A DNA stretch of 64,000 nt, from positions 554,110,705 to 554,174,704 of the forward strand of contig NC_092872.1 of assembly GCF_028372415.1 (NCBI RefSeq), in the 5' to 3' direction. The notes under the pieces are model-generated. The model was not told the DNA's origin, did not search any database, and was given only the letters and a program-made list of their open reading frames with translations. A program made the position numbers and the translations under genes. Of this stretch, positions 33,701-46,476 are shown one piece after another. Origin of the DNA: Notamacropus eugenii. Taxonomy: Eukaryota > Chordata > Mammalia > Diprotodontia > Macropodidae. Each line of letters opens with the position of its first letter. Within the stretch, counting starts at the first letter, position 1.

Positions 33701-34534
33701 CATTCCTTCTAAGAGCAAAAACCAACTTAGGAAAATGTGCCTTCTCCCTTTCTTCTAAGAGAAATATTTTATCCTAAACAAGCTGAATAATTTTCAATTA
33801 TTTTCTCTTATGAGATATCTAGCAGCAAACACCTGGGGATCATGGCTAAAATTTTATTGAATATACATTTTTTTTTGAAAACTCATTTTCCTTGTTGAAA
33901 CGGATTTTAGGCAAAATATCACTTTAAAAAGTCAGTTTCAATTATGAATCCATCATCAGGTTAAAAAAGCTGATACCAGAGTGCCTTTTCAGGCAAACTA
34001 AAGATAAATACGTGTATTCACTCAAGAAGTGTGAGGAGCTCAAGGAAAAATCAAACCAGAGATGGGAGAAGTCTCCAAATTGCATCTGTGAAATGAATTT
34101 TCCAGTGGGAATTCATGAGCCCAACTATCAACAACAAGAAAAAGAAAAATCCTTTCCTCCCACATCTGAAAGGGTATTTAGGGATTTTAAATAATCTAGG
34201 GGCAGCAGATTGCATAGGCTCAAAAAGGCCTATAAAAATGGATGAGATCAGAAAGATAAGGAAGTGCTAATCCATGGAGTATTTGAAAAAGTGATCAGTC
34301 CTATTTTTAAATGAAACTCAGATTTTACAAGTAGCCATGGAAGTCACCTCAAAACACATTTAATATATCTATAGGACTTTCAGGCCAGTTCATGCATTTG
34401 AGACCATAATCTCTCTAAGTCAGGGAAGGAAACATAATATGCAGCTGAACAGTTTAGAAAGAACAAAGCATAAATTAAAGTTCTAACTGCTAAGTCTAAA
34501 ATGACAAGAGGGAAATAAGGAAATATTGATTTTA
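33701..34534. other. unassigned sequence
   Basis: No named repeat or gene recognised. Open frames at 34012-34194 and 34380-34640 have no recognisable domain. Confidence 0.5.
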
Positions 34535-34985
34535 AAAAATTCTTATAACTGGGAGGGACTTTGAAGCATTGTGTTCCCAATTCAAAGATGAAGAAATTGA
34601 AGCCTAATGGGGAAAGTGACTCTTCCAAGGTCATAGTCAATCAATGACAGTAATAGTAACTGACATTTATGCAACATTTTAAACATTGCTTTATACACAT
34701 TTGATCTTTACAATGATCCTATGCCATAGTTAGTTCAAGGACAGTGGTGTGCTGATAAATGTTTAACCACTAGCTCTCAGGGGACAGGGGAAGATGTTCT
34801 TATAATACACTTTTAAGTTTAATCTGCATTACTGATATATTCTCCATCACTTGCAGGGCTACTGTGAGTCTCAAATGAGACAATATTAGTAAAGCCCTGA
34901 GTGCCTGATGTATTGCTGTTCAGTCATTTCTGATTCCTTGTGACCTCATTTGAGGTTTCCTTGGCAAAGACACTGGAGCATTTTA
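34535..34985 (-). repeat. MIR fragments and a SINE tail (antisense)
   Basis: 34535-34640 is MIR-like (ttcaaagatgaagaaattga). 34655-34740 is MIR (aactgacatttatgcaacat). 34908-34985 is a BovB-like SINE tail (gctgttcagtcatttctgat, tccttggcaaagacactgga). Confidence 0.65.
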
Positions 34986-35078
34986 TAGTAGATAATTAAT
35001 AAATGTTTGTTCCCTTCCTCTTCCCTGCCCATTATGGGCATCCCAGGGGTCAGGAGTCTTCATAATGAATGGAAAAAA

Positions 35079-35185
35079 ATCAATAAAATACCCACTATGT
35101 GTCAGGTACATTGTTTGGTGGTAGGGATACATTTTTTTTTTAAATGACAGTCAGTCTCTGCTTTCAAGAAACTTACATTGTTTTG
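35079..35185 (-). repeat. L2 3'-end relic (antisense)
   Basis: Reads aataaaatacccactatgtg, then ctctgctttcaagaaactta. Confidence 0.6.
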
Positions 35186-35299
35186 GGGTGAGACACCATG
35201 TATAGGGGAGTGGTGGACTACGGAGGAAATTTTGGACCAGGGAGTTATAGGGATTATGAGAATCCCTAGAACAATTGCTGAAAGGTGTACATGTGGAGA

Positions 35300-35660
35300 T
35301 GTAGCAAGGCAGATGGTCCTTTGTTCTCAAAGAGGATCAAAATGACATCACTATGCTGGAGTCAAGCTATGGTGTGTCCAACCATGGATGATCCAAACAA
35401 TATGAACTTGGGATGTTCTACCACAGGTTGGGCACAAATAGTCCTTGTCAGCATTTGGGGTGGATACTCTAAATTTTCGCATCTCTATTGAGTTACTTCA
35501 ATTCTGCTTTGCTCATAGAGCACAGTACCTTCTCTGAGGTGGGCATGCCATGCTGAATGGTCCTGTGGTCTCCCATATCATGCAATCCAATTCCAAAGTT
35601 TTTAAAAGACCTTGAGAATGTCTTTGTATCATTTCTTCTGATCACAATGTGAATGATTGT
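35300..35660 (-). mobile_element. RTE-clade LINE 3' end (antisense)
   Basis: On the minus strand it reads cccaacctgtggtagaacat, then a diverged form of the terminal block of the RTE at 6457-7379, ending gtgatgtcattttgatcctc. The minus frame gives FKNFGIGLHDMGD, like the RTE C-terminal KxFGI...W segment. Sequence at 35661-35864 is not clearly RTE. Confidence 0.75.
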
Positions 35661-36244
35661 ACTGTGTGAGTCTTTTTGGCAAGTGCAGCAAGGTGTCTGT
35701 AGCCCTTCTGGTGGATTGTGGCCAATTAGAGTCTCAGATGAAGTCATACTTTGGGTCCAATGAGCTTTAATAAGGACAGGGTCACAGTCTAAAAGATATG
35801 TCCAGAGAGTAGTCAGCAATGAGGAAACAGTGTGTCTTGAAAGGAGAAAATAGGAAAAATACATAGTTCAAGGATAAAAGCAGTAAAAAGACAGATCAAA
35901 GTAAGGATCTGTATCTACTGGAAGCATTTGGCACAAAGTGTAACACTTGATTCCAAGAGCACCTGTAGGCTTTTCAGTTTAGGAATAAGAAAGTGGGGAG
36001 TGAGGTAGAGGGTAATAAATACTCGTCCTACCAACTGTGTGTGTCTCTAATCAGGCACCACTATGTGAAGCTCTTGTTCATTTCCACATTTTTCTAAATG
36101 AGTAGTTTCATTAGAAACAAGGGTTGCTAGAATCTCTCTGTATTTCAGTCTTCATCACCAAATACCTATATCAGCTGACCTTGTTAATGGGACCATAAAC
36201 TACTATACTTACCTTAACACGCTGATAAATGAAGCTTTCTGGGA

Positions 36245-36560
36245 AAAGAAGAAAGTTACATGGTGGGAAAAGCACTGTCTTTAGATTCAGAGGACTTGGG
36301 TTCAAATCCTGCCTTTGCTAGTTATTGCTTATAAGACTTGGAATGAGTTTAAAAAGGTAAAGATTCCTCTAAAGAAGAGACAGCATGGCCTAGAGGATGG
36401 CATACTAGACTTGGAGTAAGGAAGATACAGGTTCAAATTCCATCTCAGACACTTACTAGTTATGTGTTCCTGGGCAAGTTACTTAATCTCTCAGATTCTC
36501 AATTTTCCCATCTGGAAAGTGGAGATAAGTTATAACACTAAACTGATTGTGTTATTTTAA
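36245..36560 (+). repeat. two MIR-type SINE copies
   Basis: 36245-36372 (gaaaagcactgtctttagat, ttgggttcaaatcctgcc). 36375-36560 (acagcatggcctagaggatg, gttcctgggcaagttactta). Confidence 0.75.
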
Positions 36561-37184
36561 AGGATATACATATGTGTATATTGATAGCTACCTATTTATC
36601 TATATACACATGAGTATTTATATATGCACACATACATATGTGTATTTATCTTTATGTACACATACATAACACATAGGTCTGAAATATACGATGATGATCA
36701 TCTACAATCATTATGTAAGATAGAGAAAATGATTGAGGGGTTAAATAACGAAGCCATTCCATGACAAGCATTTATCTGAATGTTTACAAAGTAATATTAT
36801 AATACACAGAAGTGATTTCAATGGCAGATATTTTAGAACTTACATTCATCATTAAAAAAAAGACCAAAAATAATGCATTTCTTTCATGTGGGATAGTTTC
36901 TTTTATTTTTCAGATCTTCCAGGAACTTCCTTCCCCAAGATGACAGGTGTCACTTCATCAATTATGATGATCTCCTTGATCAGTTATGGGGGACAGCTTT
37001 AGAAGGTAAACTTTTCACATGGATTCAAGTCTTCAAGGTATATATGTAAGCTCTGCTGCTTCATCTATCTTACAAAGCTTCTTGGACATCAAAACATTTC
37101 ATGAGGGAGATAAAATTCAAATTAGTGCATATTATGTGTCCTACTTATATTGAAAAATAAGAGGCTTACCAGAATTGATAATAG
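36561..37184. other. TA-rich simple sequence, then unassigned
   Basis: Degenerate TATG/CATA repeats at 36560-36680, then about 500 bases with nothing recognised. Confidence 0.5.
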
Positions 37185-37350
37185 ACATAAATTTTAGAGC
37201 TGAAAGGGATATCTAAAGATTATATAATCCAGTCTCTTAATTTTAAAAATGAAGACACTGACACAGAGAATTAGTTGCTTGCACAAGATCAAATAGCCTA
37301 ACAGTCAGATCTTGAGTTCAGGGGTGCAGACTTCAAGTTCAGTTTTCTTT
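37185..37350 (-). repeat. MIR-like relic (antisense)
   Basis: Reads ttagagctgaaagggatatc, then aaaatgaagacactgacaca. Confidence 0.6.
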
Positions 37351-37394
37351 ACTTCTTGTTTAACTCTAATTTACTTCAACTCATAGTTGATGAT

Positions 37395-37893
37395 TTGGCT
37401 AAGCACAGCCTCTCTCCATTTAAGCTTCTCTCACCTGTGGCTCCAAGAAACTGCAGCATGCAAGTGGCCATACCCAAGTAAACTGTCTTGGCTAAAACAG
37501 GTTGAAGGCGACAGATCTCAGACTTCTTGGTTAGTAAGGAGGATGTCTACCCGAACCATATGAAGACTCCCTCCTCCTTCCCCTCACCCCCCACCAATCC
37601 CAGCAGAATGGACAAATGAGAACAATTTGTTCCAATGGTCATAAAGGTGGCTGAAACAGGCACTAAGGAGTGCTTAGAGGCTGGCCAGACATCAAGAATG
37701 TCAAGGTCATACACTCCATCCTGGGACATCACCAGGAGTCTTGACTTTTGTCTTACCACTGGACTTCAAAAACTCTAAAAGAGAGTAAGGCTGATGACTT
37801 TGTGCAACTCAGCCTCACTTCAGTTCAATTCATGTGCACATCAAGACATCACATGTGATAATAGATGAGGTCTTCTTTGAAAATGAAGGACAA
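37395..37893 (+). mobile_element. RTE-family 3' tail / RTE-tailed repeat
   Basis: Contains aaactgcagcatgcaagtgg, agtaaactgtcttggctaaa, gccagacatcaagaatgtca, then tcaagacatcacatgtgata. It ends with the shared tail gaggtcttctttgaaaatga plus aggacaaa. The HAL1 element is inserted in its last bases. Confidence 0.7.
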
Positions 37894-38599
37894 AGGGGGC
37901 AGAGCCAAGATGGTGGAGTGGAAAGATGCATATACTCTAGCACATCCCCCCAGGACACAAAATACCTGTAAAAAATGACTCTCAACAAAGTCTGGAGCAG
38001 GAGAAGCCATAGAACAACAGAGTAAAAGAAGTTTCCAGCCAAAGGTAACCTGGAAGAGCAACAGGAAAGGCCTATCTCATGGGATGCTGAGCAGAGCAGA
38101 GCCCAGCCCTGGCCATACAGCATAGGGAACAGAACTGGAGCAGGCCTCCAGGGCAGAGTCCCCAGCAGGGAGGGTCCTAGATACCTCAACCCACAAGTGA
38201 CAAAGAAAGCGCCAAAAGTCAGCATGGGAGGGCTTTCTCATCTGGGCAAGAGCAGAAGGGGTTCTTCCAGCAATAGCCCCAGGCAACAGCAGAGGCAGTG
38301 GCAGCAAACTGCAGGCAGCTATGGTGGCCTGGAAGCAACCTGGGTACATTGTCCAGGCAGTTCAGCTTAAAGCCTCTGGTGGTAGGGAGTAGCTAATCTA
38401 AACCCCAGCCCTGAGTGATGGCCCTGCCTCCACCCAAAGCCCAGGGGAACCAAGCAGCTGAGTTGAATCTCTTGAGAAAGCATTCAGAAGTCAAGTAACT
38501 GGCTGAGAAAGTGCCCAAAAAAGGGAAAAAATAAGACCATAGAAGGTTACTTTCTTGGTGAACAGGTGTCTCCTCCCATCCTTTCAGATAAGGAAGAAC

Positions 38600-39523
38600 A
38601 AGACTTACTGTCACAGGAAGTTAAGACCCCTGCCTCCAGGGCCTCCAAAGTGAACTTAAACTGGCCTCAGGCAATGGAAGAGCTTGAAAAGTGAGTTAGC
38701 AGCCTGCTAAAGGAGAACCAAAAAATGCTGAGGAAAATGACACCTTTAAAAAAGAGGCTAACTTAATTGGAAAAAGAGGTCCAAAAAGCCAATGAGGAGA
38801 AAGAGGCATTAAAAATTAGAATTAGCCAGATGGAGAAAAAGATTCAAAAGCTCACTGAACAAAATAGTTCTCTGAAAGAGAGAATTGAGTTTAGGGAAAT
38901 GAATGACTATGAGATAAACCAAGCAGTTAAAAAACAAAACCAGAAGTTTGAAAAAATAGAAGATAATGTGAAATATCTCATTGGAAAAACAACTGACCTG
39001 GAAAACAGATCCAGGAGAGACAATTTAAAAATTATGGGACTACCTGAAAGCCATGATCAAAAAAAGAGCATAGACATTATCTTCCATGAAATTATCAAGG
39101 AAAACTGTCCTGATATTCTAGAACCAGAGGGCAAAATAAATATTGAAAGAATCCACTGATCACCTCCTGAAAGAGGCCCCAAAAGAGAAACTTCTAGGAA
39201 TATTGTGGCCAAATTTCAGAGTTCCCAGATCAAGGAGACAATACTGCAAGCAGCTAGAAAGAAACAATTGAGTATTGAGGAAGTACAATCAGGATAACAC
39301 AGCTTCAACATTAAGGGATCAAAGGGCTTAGAATAGGATATTCCAGAAGTCAAAGGAACTGGAATTAAAACTAAGAATCACCTATCCAGCAAAATTGAGT
39401 ATAATACTTCAAGGGAAAAAATGGTCATTCAATGATATAGAGGACTTTCAAGCATTCATGATGAAAAGACCAGAACTGAAGAGAAAATTTGACTTTCAAA
39501 CACAAGAATTAAAAGAAACATGA
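38600..39523 (+). pseudogene. HAL1/LINE-1 ORF1 pseudogene (RNA-binding chaperone)
   Basis: LINE-1 ORF1 proteins coat element RNA. Here the coiled coil is legible (about 38767-38960, heptad-like KEALKIRISQMEKKIQKL), then the RRM start LENRSRRDNLKIMGLPE (about 38997-39047). The C-terminal domain follows with LRITYPAKLSI and WSFNDIEDFQAF (about 39370-39465), ending at TGA 39521-39523. Stops at about 38693, 38764 and 39157, plus frame changes around 39290-39350, disable it. No ORF2 follows. Confidence 0.85.
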
Positions 39524-39642
39524 AAAAGGTAAACAGAAAAGAGAAATCATAAAAGACTTTCTAAAGCTGAACTGTTTATATTCCTACATGGAAAGAAAGT
39601 ATTTATAACTCTTGAGATTTTTCTCAGTTTTTGGGTAGGATT

Positions 39643-39644
<2 letters not shown>

Positions 39645-39688
<44 letters not shown>
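39645..39688 (+). repeat. (AC)n microsatellite
   Basis: Over 40 bases of pure AC within the HAL1 3' UTR. Confidence 0.95.
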
Positions 39689-39690
<2 letters not shown>

Positions 39691-41529
39691 CAGGCTGTGT
39701 TGAATCAGAAGAGATGATATCCACAAAAAATAAAAATACAATAAAAATTAAAGGGTAAGGGAGGAAAATACTGGGAGGAGAAAGGGAAAAATGGAATGGG
39801 GCAGGCTATAACTCATAAAAGAGATAAAGGAAAATCTTGTTCAATGGAGGAGAAAAGGGAAAAATGGAGAGGGGAAAACTGAAGCTACTCTCTCTACATA
39901 TGGCTTAACATGTCCACTAAATTTGGTATGAAAATCTATCTTATACTACAGGAAAGCAGGGGAGGAGGAAACAAGTGGGGTGAGGGGAATGATAGAAAGG
40001 AGGGCAAATGGGAGAAGGGAGTAACTAGAAATAAACACTTTCGGTAAAGGACAAGATCAAATGAGGGAATAAAAAAATAAGTGGGGAATACAGTAAGATA
40101 GAAGACAATATAGTTAGTATTACACAACATGATTATTATGGAAGTCTTTTGCAAAATGACACATATTTAGTCTGTATTGAATTGCTTGCCTTCTCAGTGG
40201 GGATGGGTAGGGAAGGAGGGAGGTAGAGAAGTTGGAATTCAAAGTATTAGAAACGAATGTTGAGAATTATTTTTGCATATAACTGGGAAATAAGAAACAT
40301 AGGTAATGGGGTATAGAAATTTATCTTGCCCTACAAGAAAAAAGAGAAGATAGGGATAAGGGAAGGGGGGGGTGATAGAAGGGAGGGCTCATTGAGGGAA
40401 TGGGTAATCAGAATGCAAGATATCAGTGGGTGGGGGAGGGGAGAGATGGGGAGAAAAATTAGACATGTTACAAAGTGATGTAAAAGCAATTAGTATGAAA
40501 ACAATTGACTGAATTAATTACTGAGACTAAATCAGAGCATCTTTAGTTTGGGGCAAGGAATTTTAGTCTAAGTTTCCTAGAGGCAGGTAACTTTAGGTAA
40601 AATTTGGCATTGATGGAAAAGTTAAGGTTTTAATGGCAAATTTGATTTTATGATTGTTATTTAAGCAGGAACTAGAACAGGTATAGAAAGACATGTAAGC
40701 CACTTAAGAGTTGCCTCAAAAGATGTTCCTTAGCCAATGTGAAATTATGGTTGTATCTGAAACCTGGTTATTGGAACTTGCTATTTTAAGATGCTATGGA
40801 ACTATTAACAGACTGTTCTTCTGAGTCTAACTCCAGGTATGGAGAGCAAGAAAGGCAGTCTGAGCCTCCAGTCCATGATGCCAGTAAGCCTGTGAGATGC
40901 TGGTATGAACTAAAAAAGGTGATCTCATGGGAAGGGTGGGAGAGTAGCTGTTCAGCCTGGGCTGAGGTAGGATTCTCCTGACTCAATTTCCCCACTGACA
41001 CCTGGCAGACTTTAAGCTTGACTGAATGCAAGTTGACAATCTGCTCCTGCCTAGAACTGACATGAAGTTGGAGAGATATTGTTTCCCTGCAATGTCCCTA
41101 CTCTTAGTGGCAATTTCCTATAGTCAAAAGGTTTGTAAGCTTAATACCAGATCTATTAAATTATAGATTGTTGGTAGGGGAACATCCGAGATTAAGTCTA
41201 AAATTAAGCTATTAGGCTTAGTACTTTAGACCAATAACAATAAGTCAAAGTCCTTTAATTCTTAGTGATACTGTGGAGACAATTAGGTCAAGGGCTTAGG
41301 AAGTAAGTATACATAGTTACTATTTGTGCCTCAGTTGATTAATGTTAAAAAAAATCATTTGTGGTCTATATTGTAAATGCTTTAAAAGAAGTATCACATG
41401 ACCAAAAGTTGGAATTGTTTTATGTGATATGAACTGTGTTAAAAATGAAAAAGAAAATTAAAAACATTAAAAAAAAGGAAATGAAGGACAAAAAAAAAAT
41501 CATGAAATCTGTAGAAATTCTCCTCCTGT

Positions 41530-42110
41530 CACCCACAGGACTTTATTGTGTAAAGAGGTAAAATAGTCAGATCTGTGCTTTAGGGAAATCACTTTGGCTG
41601 CTGGATGGAAGATGGGCTGGAGGGGGAAGAGTCTCGTGGCAAGGTGACTAACTGAAGGTTATTGCAGTCATCCAGGTATGAGGTGATGAGGGATTGCACC
41701 AGAGTGGTAACAGTATCAGATGAGAGAAAAGAGCATATCCAAGAGACATTACAAAACCGAAATCAACAGACATTGGCAACAGATTGGATGTGTGACGAGG
41801 AAAAAGTCATGAGTCAAGGATGATACTTTGTTGCAAGGCTGGGAGACTGGGAGGATAGTGGTGCTCTTGACATTAATAGGAAAGTTTGGATGTGTGGGAG
41901 TTTGAAGGAAAAGATGATGAGTTCCATTTTAGACATGTTGAGTTTAAGATAAATACCAAATTTAAGTGTGCCGTATCTGAGAGGAAGGAAGAAGCCAGTT
42001 AAGCAGGTAATAAGGCTGGAGGATATCATTATGGGGGAGGGAATTTCAGTCTGAGTTTTGAGCCACATAAAATAACTAGGAAAGCTGGAGGTCAGACATA
42101 GTGGACGTGA
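41530..42110 (-). repeat. L2 LINE (antisense)
   Basis: Reads tctgtgctttagggaaatca, ctttggctgctggatggaag, gttattgcagtcatccaggt, gaggtgatgagggattgca. This is the same L2 region as at 18665-19640. The 3' end is absent. Confidence 0.7.
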
Positions 42111-42214
42111 TGACCAGGTGGAAGAATCCTTCCTGGATGGTTATCTATATCATCTGCTGCCACATAAGAAGTTGATCTCACCCTTGATCAACTCGTCTCA
42201 TGGTAGCATCATTA

Positions 42215-42365
42215 GAATCCAGTCTGATTTTTTCTGTGTATGTAAAGATCCATTGTCCTCACCAAGTTTCAGCTTCCATACCTGTAAAATGTGGATGATA
42301 TTATGTGGTGTACCTACCTCATGGTGCTGTCATGAGAAAAATACTTTATAAATCTTAAAGTGCAA
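42215..42365 (+). repeat. MIR fragment
   Basis: Reads cagcttccatacctgtaaaa, then tcatggtgctgtcatgagaa and ctttataaatcttaaagtgc. Confidence 0.55.
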
Positions 42366-43034
42366 GCTCAGTGACTTGAATGAATTGTGGCCATTTTGTC
42401 CTCATTGTCACTATTCTGCAGCTGGACACATCAGGAGTAGGTGGTGAATGCTTTCTGGGTATCATCTGGGCAGAGTCAGACATTAGGAGCAGGTAACCTG
42501 GTAGGAGGAAGGGGAGAGAGAAGAAAATGAGGGTACAGGAAAAAGGAAGGAGACAGAGAAAGGGGGATAGAAGAGCACAGGTTTATATTTTGCCTACTTC
42601 AAAATATTGACTAGGGACAGCCTGCTATGAGAAATCTCTTGGGGGAAAAAAGAAATGGATAGTAATACAGAGTAGTATGGAAGATACTGTGGAAGACAAA
42701 CTTAAGTATGAGAACAGCATTAATTGCTAGAAATATTAAGTCTAGGAAATGCTTTTAAAAAGATTAAGAAATGTACCACAAAGGAAAGAGAGGAATATAA
42801 ATTTCCCCCCTCCCCCAAGTTTGCCTATGCCAGACACTGTCACACCAAAACACTGAACAGAATATCACTACAGATGGGTCTCACATAGTGTGTTAGTAAA
42901 TACTATGATGATAATAATGATAATAGTTACTATCTAATCATTTAAAAACACATTCCCACCCTCTATCCTCCCACCCCAACCCTCATTTAAAGGAATGTGT
43001 CACAGAATAAACAATTGTTTGGGAATAAAAACAT
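42366..43034. other. unassigned sequence
   Basis: Nothing recognised. A/G-rich at 42500-42570, C-rich run near 42805. Confidence 0.45.
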
Positions 43035-43145
43035 GTATAGCATAGACTTTGGGCATGATCCATAAACATGAACAGCATGGGCCCTGGGCATGTTGTTTAA
43101 TTTTTCTGAGACTCAGTTTCCTCATCTGAAAAACAGGGTGCCCGT
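43035..43145 (+). repeat. MIR fragment
   Basis: Reads gaacagcatgggccctgggc, then ctgagactcagtttcctcat. Confidence 0.6.
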
Positions 43146-43479
43146 TAGTAAGAAGGAAGAAAGCCTCCCAGGAGAAGACCCAGAGAATTTGCCCCATAGA
43201 CATCTCCCTTTTGTCTTTTGTAATTTATTTGTTTATTCATATAAAGGTGTTTGACAAAGCCCCTTTTAGACTTTGGTTAGCTACATCTACATTTGAAGTG
43301 GCCAAGAATGCTGCTAAACAGGTTGTAGGAGGAGTGGAATGGCTGGAGATGAAAGTGAAAAAGAATAGGTTTAGGTGAGAAGAGAAATAAGGATAGGAAA
43401 TTGTGATCAGAGAAAGAAATGATACCTTTTAACCATTTAATTCTCATAGGTGCCTCTACACGTCTACTGTTGAAGAGCT

Positions 43480-43715
43480 CAGATGGTTAATTTATACAGT
43501 GATTTCAGGTTTGCACAGTGCTTACTGCATTTGATCTATGCAATAATCCTATGAAGAAAGTGAAGTATTTCCATGTAACATGAAGAATCTGAGACTGAGG
43601 TTAGATGATTTGCCTAGTATCACACAGCTCCATTAGGTAAGAGTCAGGATTGAAGTTCAGGTCTTCCCATCTTCAATTCAAAGGCATTGCCCCCTATACC
43701 AAGCTGTCTAAAGAT
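43480..43715 (-). repeat. MIR (antisense)
   Basis: Reads gcacagtgcttactgcattt, tatgcaataatcctatgaag, gagactgaggttagatgatt, tatcacacagctcc. Confidence 0.7.
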
Positions 43716-45308
43716 ATAGACATCGCATTGGATCTAATTGTGGGGATTAGCCCCCCTTCCCCCACCTAATTTTTTTTCATTTGAGAATATTGTTGGTTGA
43801 GAACTGTGCCATTTAGAACTTTGCTTATGACGGGACTCTATTAACACCATCTATAGGACTACAATCGCTCTATTGGGAAGACACTAGAAAGAACATTCAC
43901 TCAAGGTGCCCTCCTGGGAACAATGCTTGTTAATGTTTCACTTTCTCTCACTCAGAGAAAACCAAATCTCCCTAGGGATAATCACCTTATAGACATCAAC
44001 AAAACTACTGGAAATCTGCATTTGACACATCCCTAAACTGATTGGGAAACCGCATCTGCACACCTTCCAACTCAATCACAAATTTCTCATTTCCATCACA
44101 TCCCTCACAGCTGGACTCCCACCCCTACTATTCACATCAATCCAATGAGTCAGATAATAGCCCAGATTCTATGCTCCACAAATTGCTCTCGTTACGTAAC
44201 AGATATCTGGCATCAGCTCCCTAACCAGATCAACTCCACTGATTAACAAAATCAGGGAGTTATTTTTACTCTATCTATAGTTTTTGAAAACAACTCCAGA
44301 GACTGTTTCTTCTTCTTCCTCTTCTTTTTTTTTATTTTTACACTGGAACACAAGCAAACATCCTCCTCCCTCTTCTTAATTCCCTTCCTCTGCTTCCAGT
44401 AAGCTATAGAACCACCTGATATTTTGAGGAACAGTCTTTCTCTGATTCCAGGCTAAACTTCCCCAGGCTCAATAAGCTTCTAAACTGTTTTGCTTACATC
44501 TTAAACAATCATTCTGTAACTCGAATGCTGTTTCTTTCTTCTAATGACCCTGGGAATTGGGTTTTGGTATTACAAAGGAGTCATAAAAGGCATCTAAGCT
44601 ACACTCCTCTCAGCCTTGGTTGGAGGAAGTACATTACTCAAGTGGAAGAAAGTATGGTAGACACATATTACATGCAACAATGTCATAGATAGCCTGGTAT
44701 TCCAACATAATAAACACATGACTACAACAACCACAAATATCTACATTTTGGGCATTGGCTATACATGGAATATTATAGTTGGAAGAGACCTCAAAAGCTG
44801 TATAGTCCAAATCACATGACTAAGAAACTCTCTACAATAAAATAGACAAGTAGTGCTATAGCTTAGCATGGACAACTCTTCCCTCCCCCCCCCCCCCTCC
44901 ATGAGGTGGAATTCCTAGGCTAATAATTCCATTTTTCTATAGCTTTGTTAAGAAGCCCTTTTTTAAAGCTAAATCTTCCTGTCTGATATTTGTTCCCGGT
45001 GTTCCTAGAGCCCAGTAGAACAGGTCTATCGCTTCACGCTTCTTCTACAGGCCAGTACATCAGAGACTTAGAAGACAGTCATTTATTCTCTCCCTATGTC
45101 TCCTCATCTCCATCTCATTCTCTCAAATGAGCCTTACAATGGATGATGTCACAGCCTTCAAACATCCTCATCACCTTCTGAACATTCTCCAACTTATCAA
45201 TGTTCTTACAGAACATTGTTTACAGAATGTTTACAGAATATGTTTACAGAATAGCACTTTGGATGTGATTGATCAAAGCATAATGTATTAAGACTTTAAT
45301 ATCAATGG
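43716..45308. other. mostly unassigned; TTC-rich and poly-C patches
   Basis: MIR-like relic at 44745-44830 (tatagttggaagagacctca). T/C-rich at 44310-44345, a 14-base C run at 44887-44900, and a threefold imperfect gtttacagaat repeat at 45218-45252. No gene recognised. Confidence 0.5.
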
Positions 45309-46476
45309 ATAGGGAGTAGAGTCAAGATGGCAAAGCAAAGGCAGGGACGAGCCTGAGTTCTCCAAAATTCCCCTCCAAACAATTTTAGATTACAACTCAG
45401 AATAAATTCTAAGGCAACACTGAAACAATTTTTCAGCCCAAGATAACTTAGAAGATTGGCAGGAAAGGTTTGTTGCAACAGGGTTATAGTGCAGTGTAGT
45501 CCAGCTCAGACTGTGCCAGTGCAAACCAAGGGGCAGGTTTTGAGCATGACTGAATCAATAGTGGCAGCAGTCTCTCAGTCCACAGATGGAAGGGAGTTAG
45601 ACAGTTGGTCAGAAGGAGATGAAAGAAGAGCGTTTGCTGACACTGGGTACTGGATTTTGTTAAACTGCCCATATTCAGATACATGTCATGGTCCTGGGTT
45701 GAAATCCCAGGATGAGAAGGAGCACTAGCACATCAGAACATGTGGCCACAGGGGAGGGGGGTCCTTGGTCACAGTTGCAGGGTAGAAAAGAGTGTTTGTG
45801 ATCACTCACAGACTAGAGCACAGGCCAGGAAGTCAATGAACACACTTCTAATTAGATTACTCCACTTTGGTAGGTCTGAAAGCTTATACATCCCCAGAAC
45901 TGGTTCTAAGAATGGCAACAAGAAAGACCTGAAACTTGGGATAGTGCCCCCTCCACCCTGGGAACAAAACCTCACTTTAGTATAGAGCTAAAAGTCAAGA
46001 AATAAGCTGGGGAAAAAAGGAGCAAAAAACCAACCAAACAAAAAAATTCCCTGAGCATAGAAAGTTACTATGGTGACAGAGAAGCTCAAAACACAAACTC
46101 AGAAGAGGAAAACAAAGTCAAAACTGCAACATTAAAAGCCTCAAAGAAAGTTGTGAGTTGGTTTCAGACCCAAAAAAATTCCTGGAAGAGCTCAAAAAGG
46201 ATTTTTAAAAAATCAAATAAGAGAGGTAGAGAGAGATAGAGGAAAAATTGGGAAAAGGAATGAGAATGATACAGGAAAGTCACTAAAAAAGAGTCAACAG
46301 TTTGGTAAAGGAGGCATACCTTAAAGAATAAAATAGGCTAAATTGAAAAAGAGGCACAAAAATTTATTGAGAAAAAAAACTCCTTAACAAAGCAAGATTT
46401 ACAAATTGGGAGAGGGGAGGGAAGGTACATAAATTCACCAAAGAAAATAATTCCTTAAAGAAAAGAACTCAACAGG
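45309..46476 (+). mobile_element. LINE-1 5' end (5' UTR and part of ORF1), 3' part missing
   Basis: Starts gagtagagtcaagatggcaa. The 5' UTR runs to about 46090, followed by degraded ORF1 N-terminal coiled-coil sequence (tggaagagctcaaaaaggat, then gaaaataattccttaaag). It is interrupted by a second LINE-1 start at 46477. Confidence 0.75.

Larger units (their letters stand above)
37895..41478 (+). mobile_element. HAL1 element (ORF1-only LINE-1 derivative), near full length with target-site duplications
   Basis: It begins gggggcagagccaagatggt, the marsupial LINE-1 5' UTR start, and is followed by a 5' UTR of about 700 bp, a decayed ORF1 (38600-39523), then about 1.95 kb of 3' UTR with no endonuclease or reverse transcriptase. 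It ends in an A-rich tail. AAATGAAGGACAAA occurs at 37881-37894 and 41479-41492 as target-site duplication. Two similar blocks at 39925-40030 and 40305-40410 (atctatcttatactacagg versus atttatcttgccctacaag) suggest an internal duplication in the 3' UTR. A (CA)n lies at 39645-39688. Confidence 0.8.

Noticed and set aside
35493..35864. Minus-strand 123-codon frame as a gene
   Set aside because: Its last third is the RTE LINE C-terminus; the rest has no recognisable features.
37830..38349. Antisense open frames of 90 and 131 codons
   Set aside because: They lie antisense to the HAL1 5' UTR and show no independent domain.
45456..45985. Open frames of 66-90 codons inside the LINE-1 5' UTR
   Set aside because: Located in LINE-1 5' UTR sequence with no conserved protein; treated as chance.
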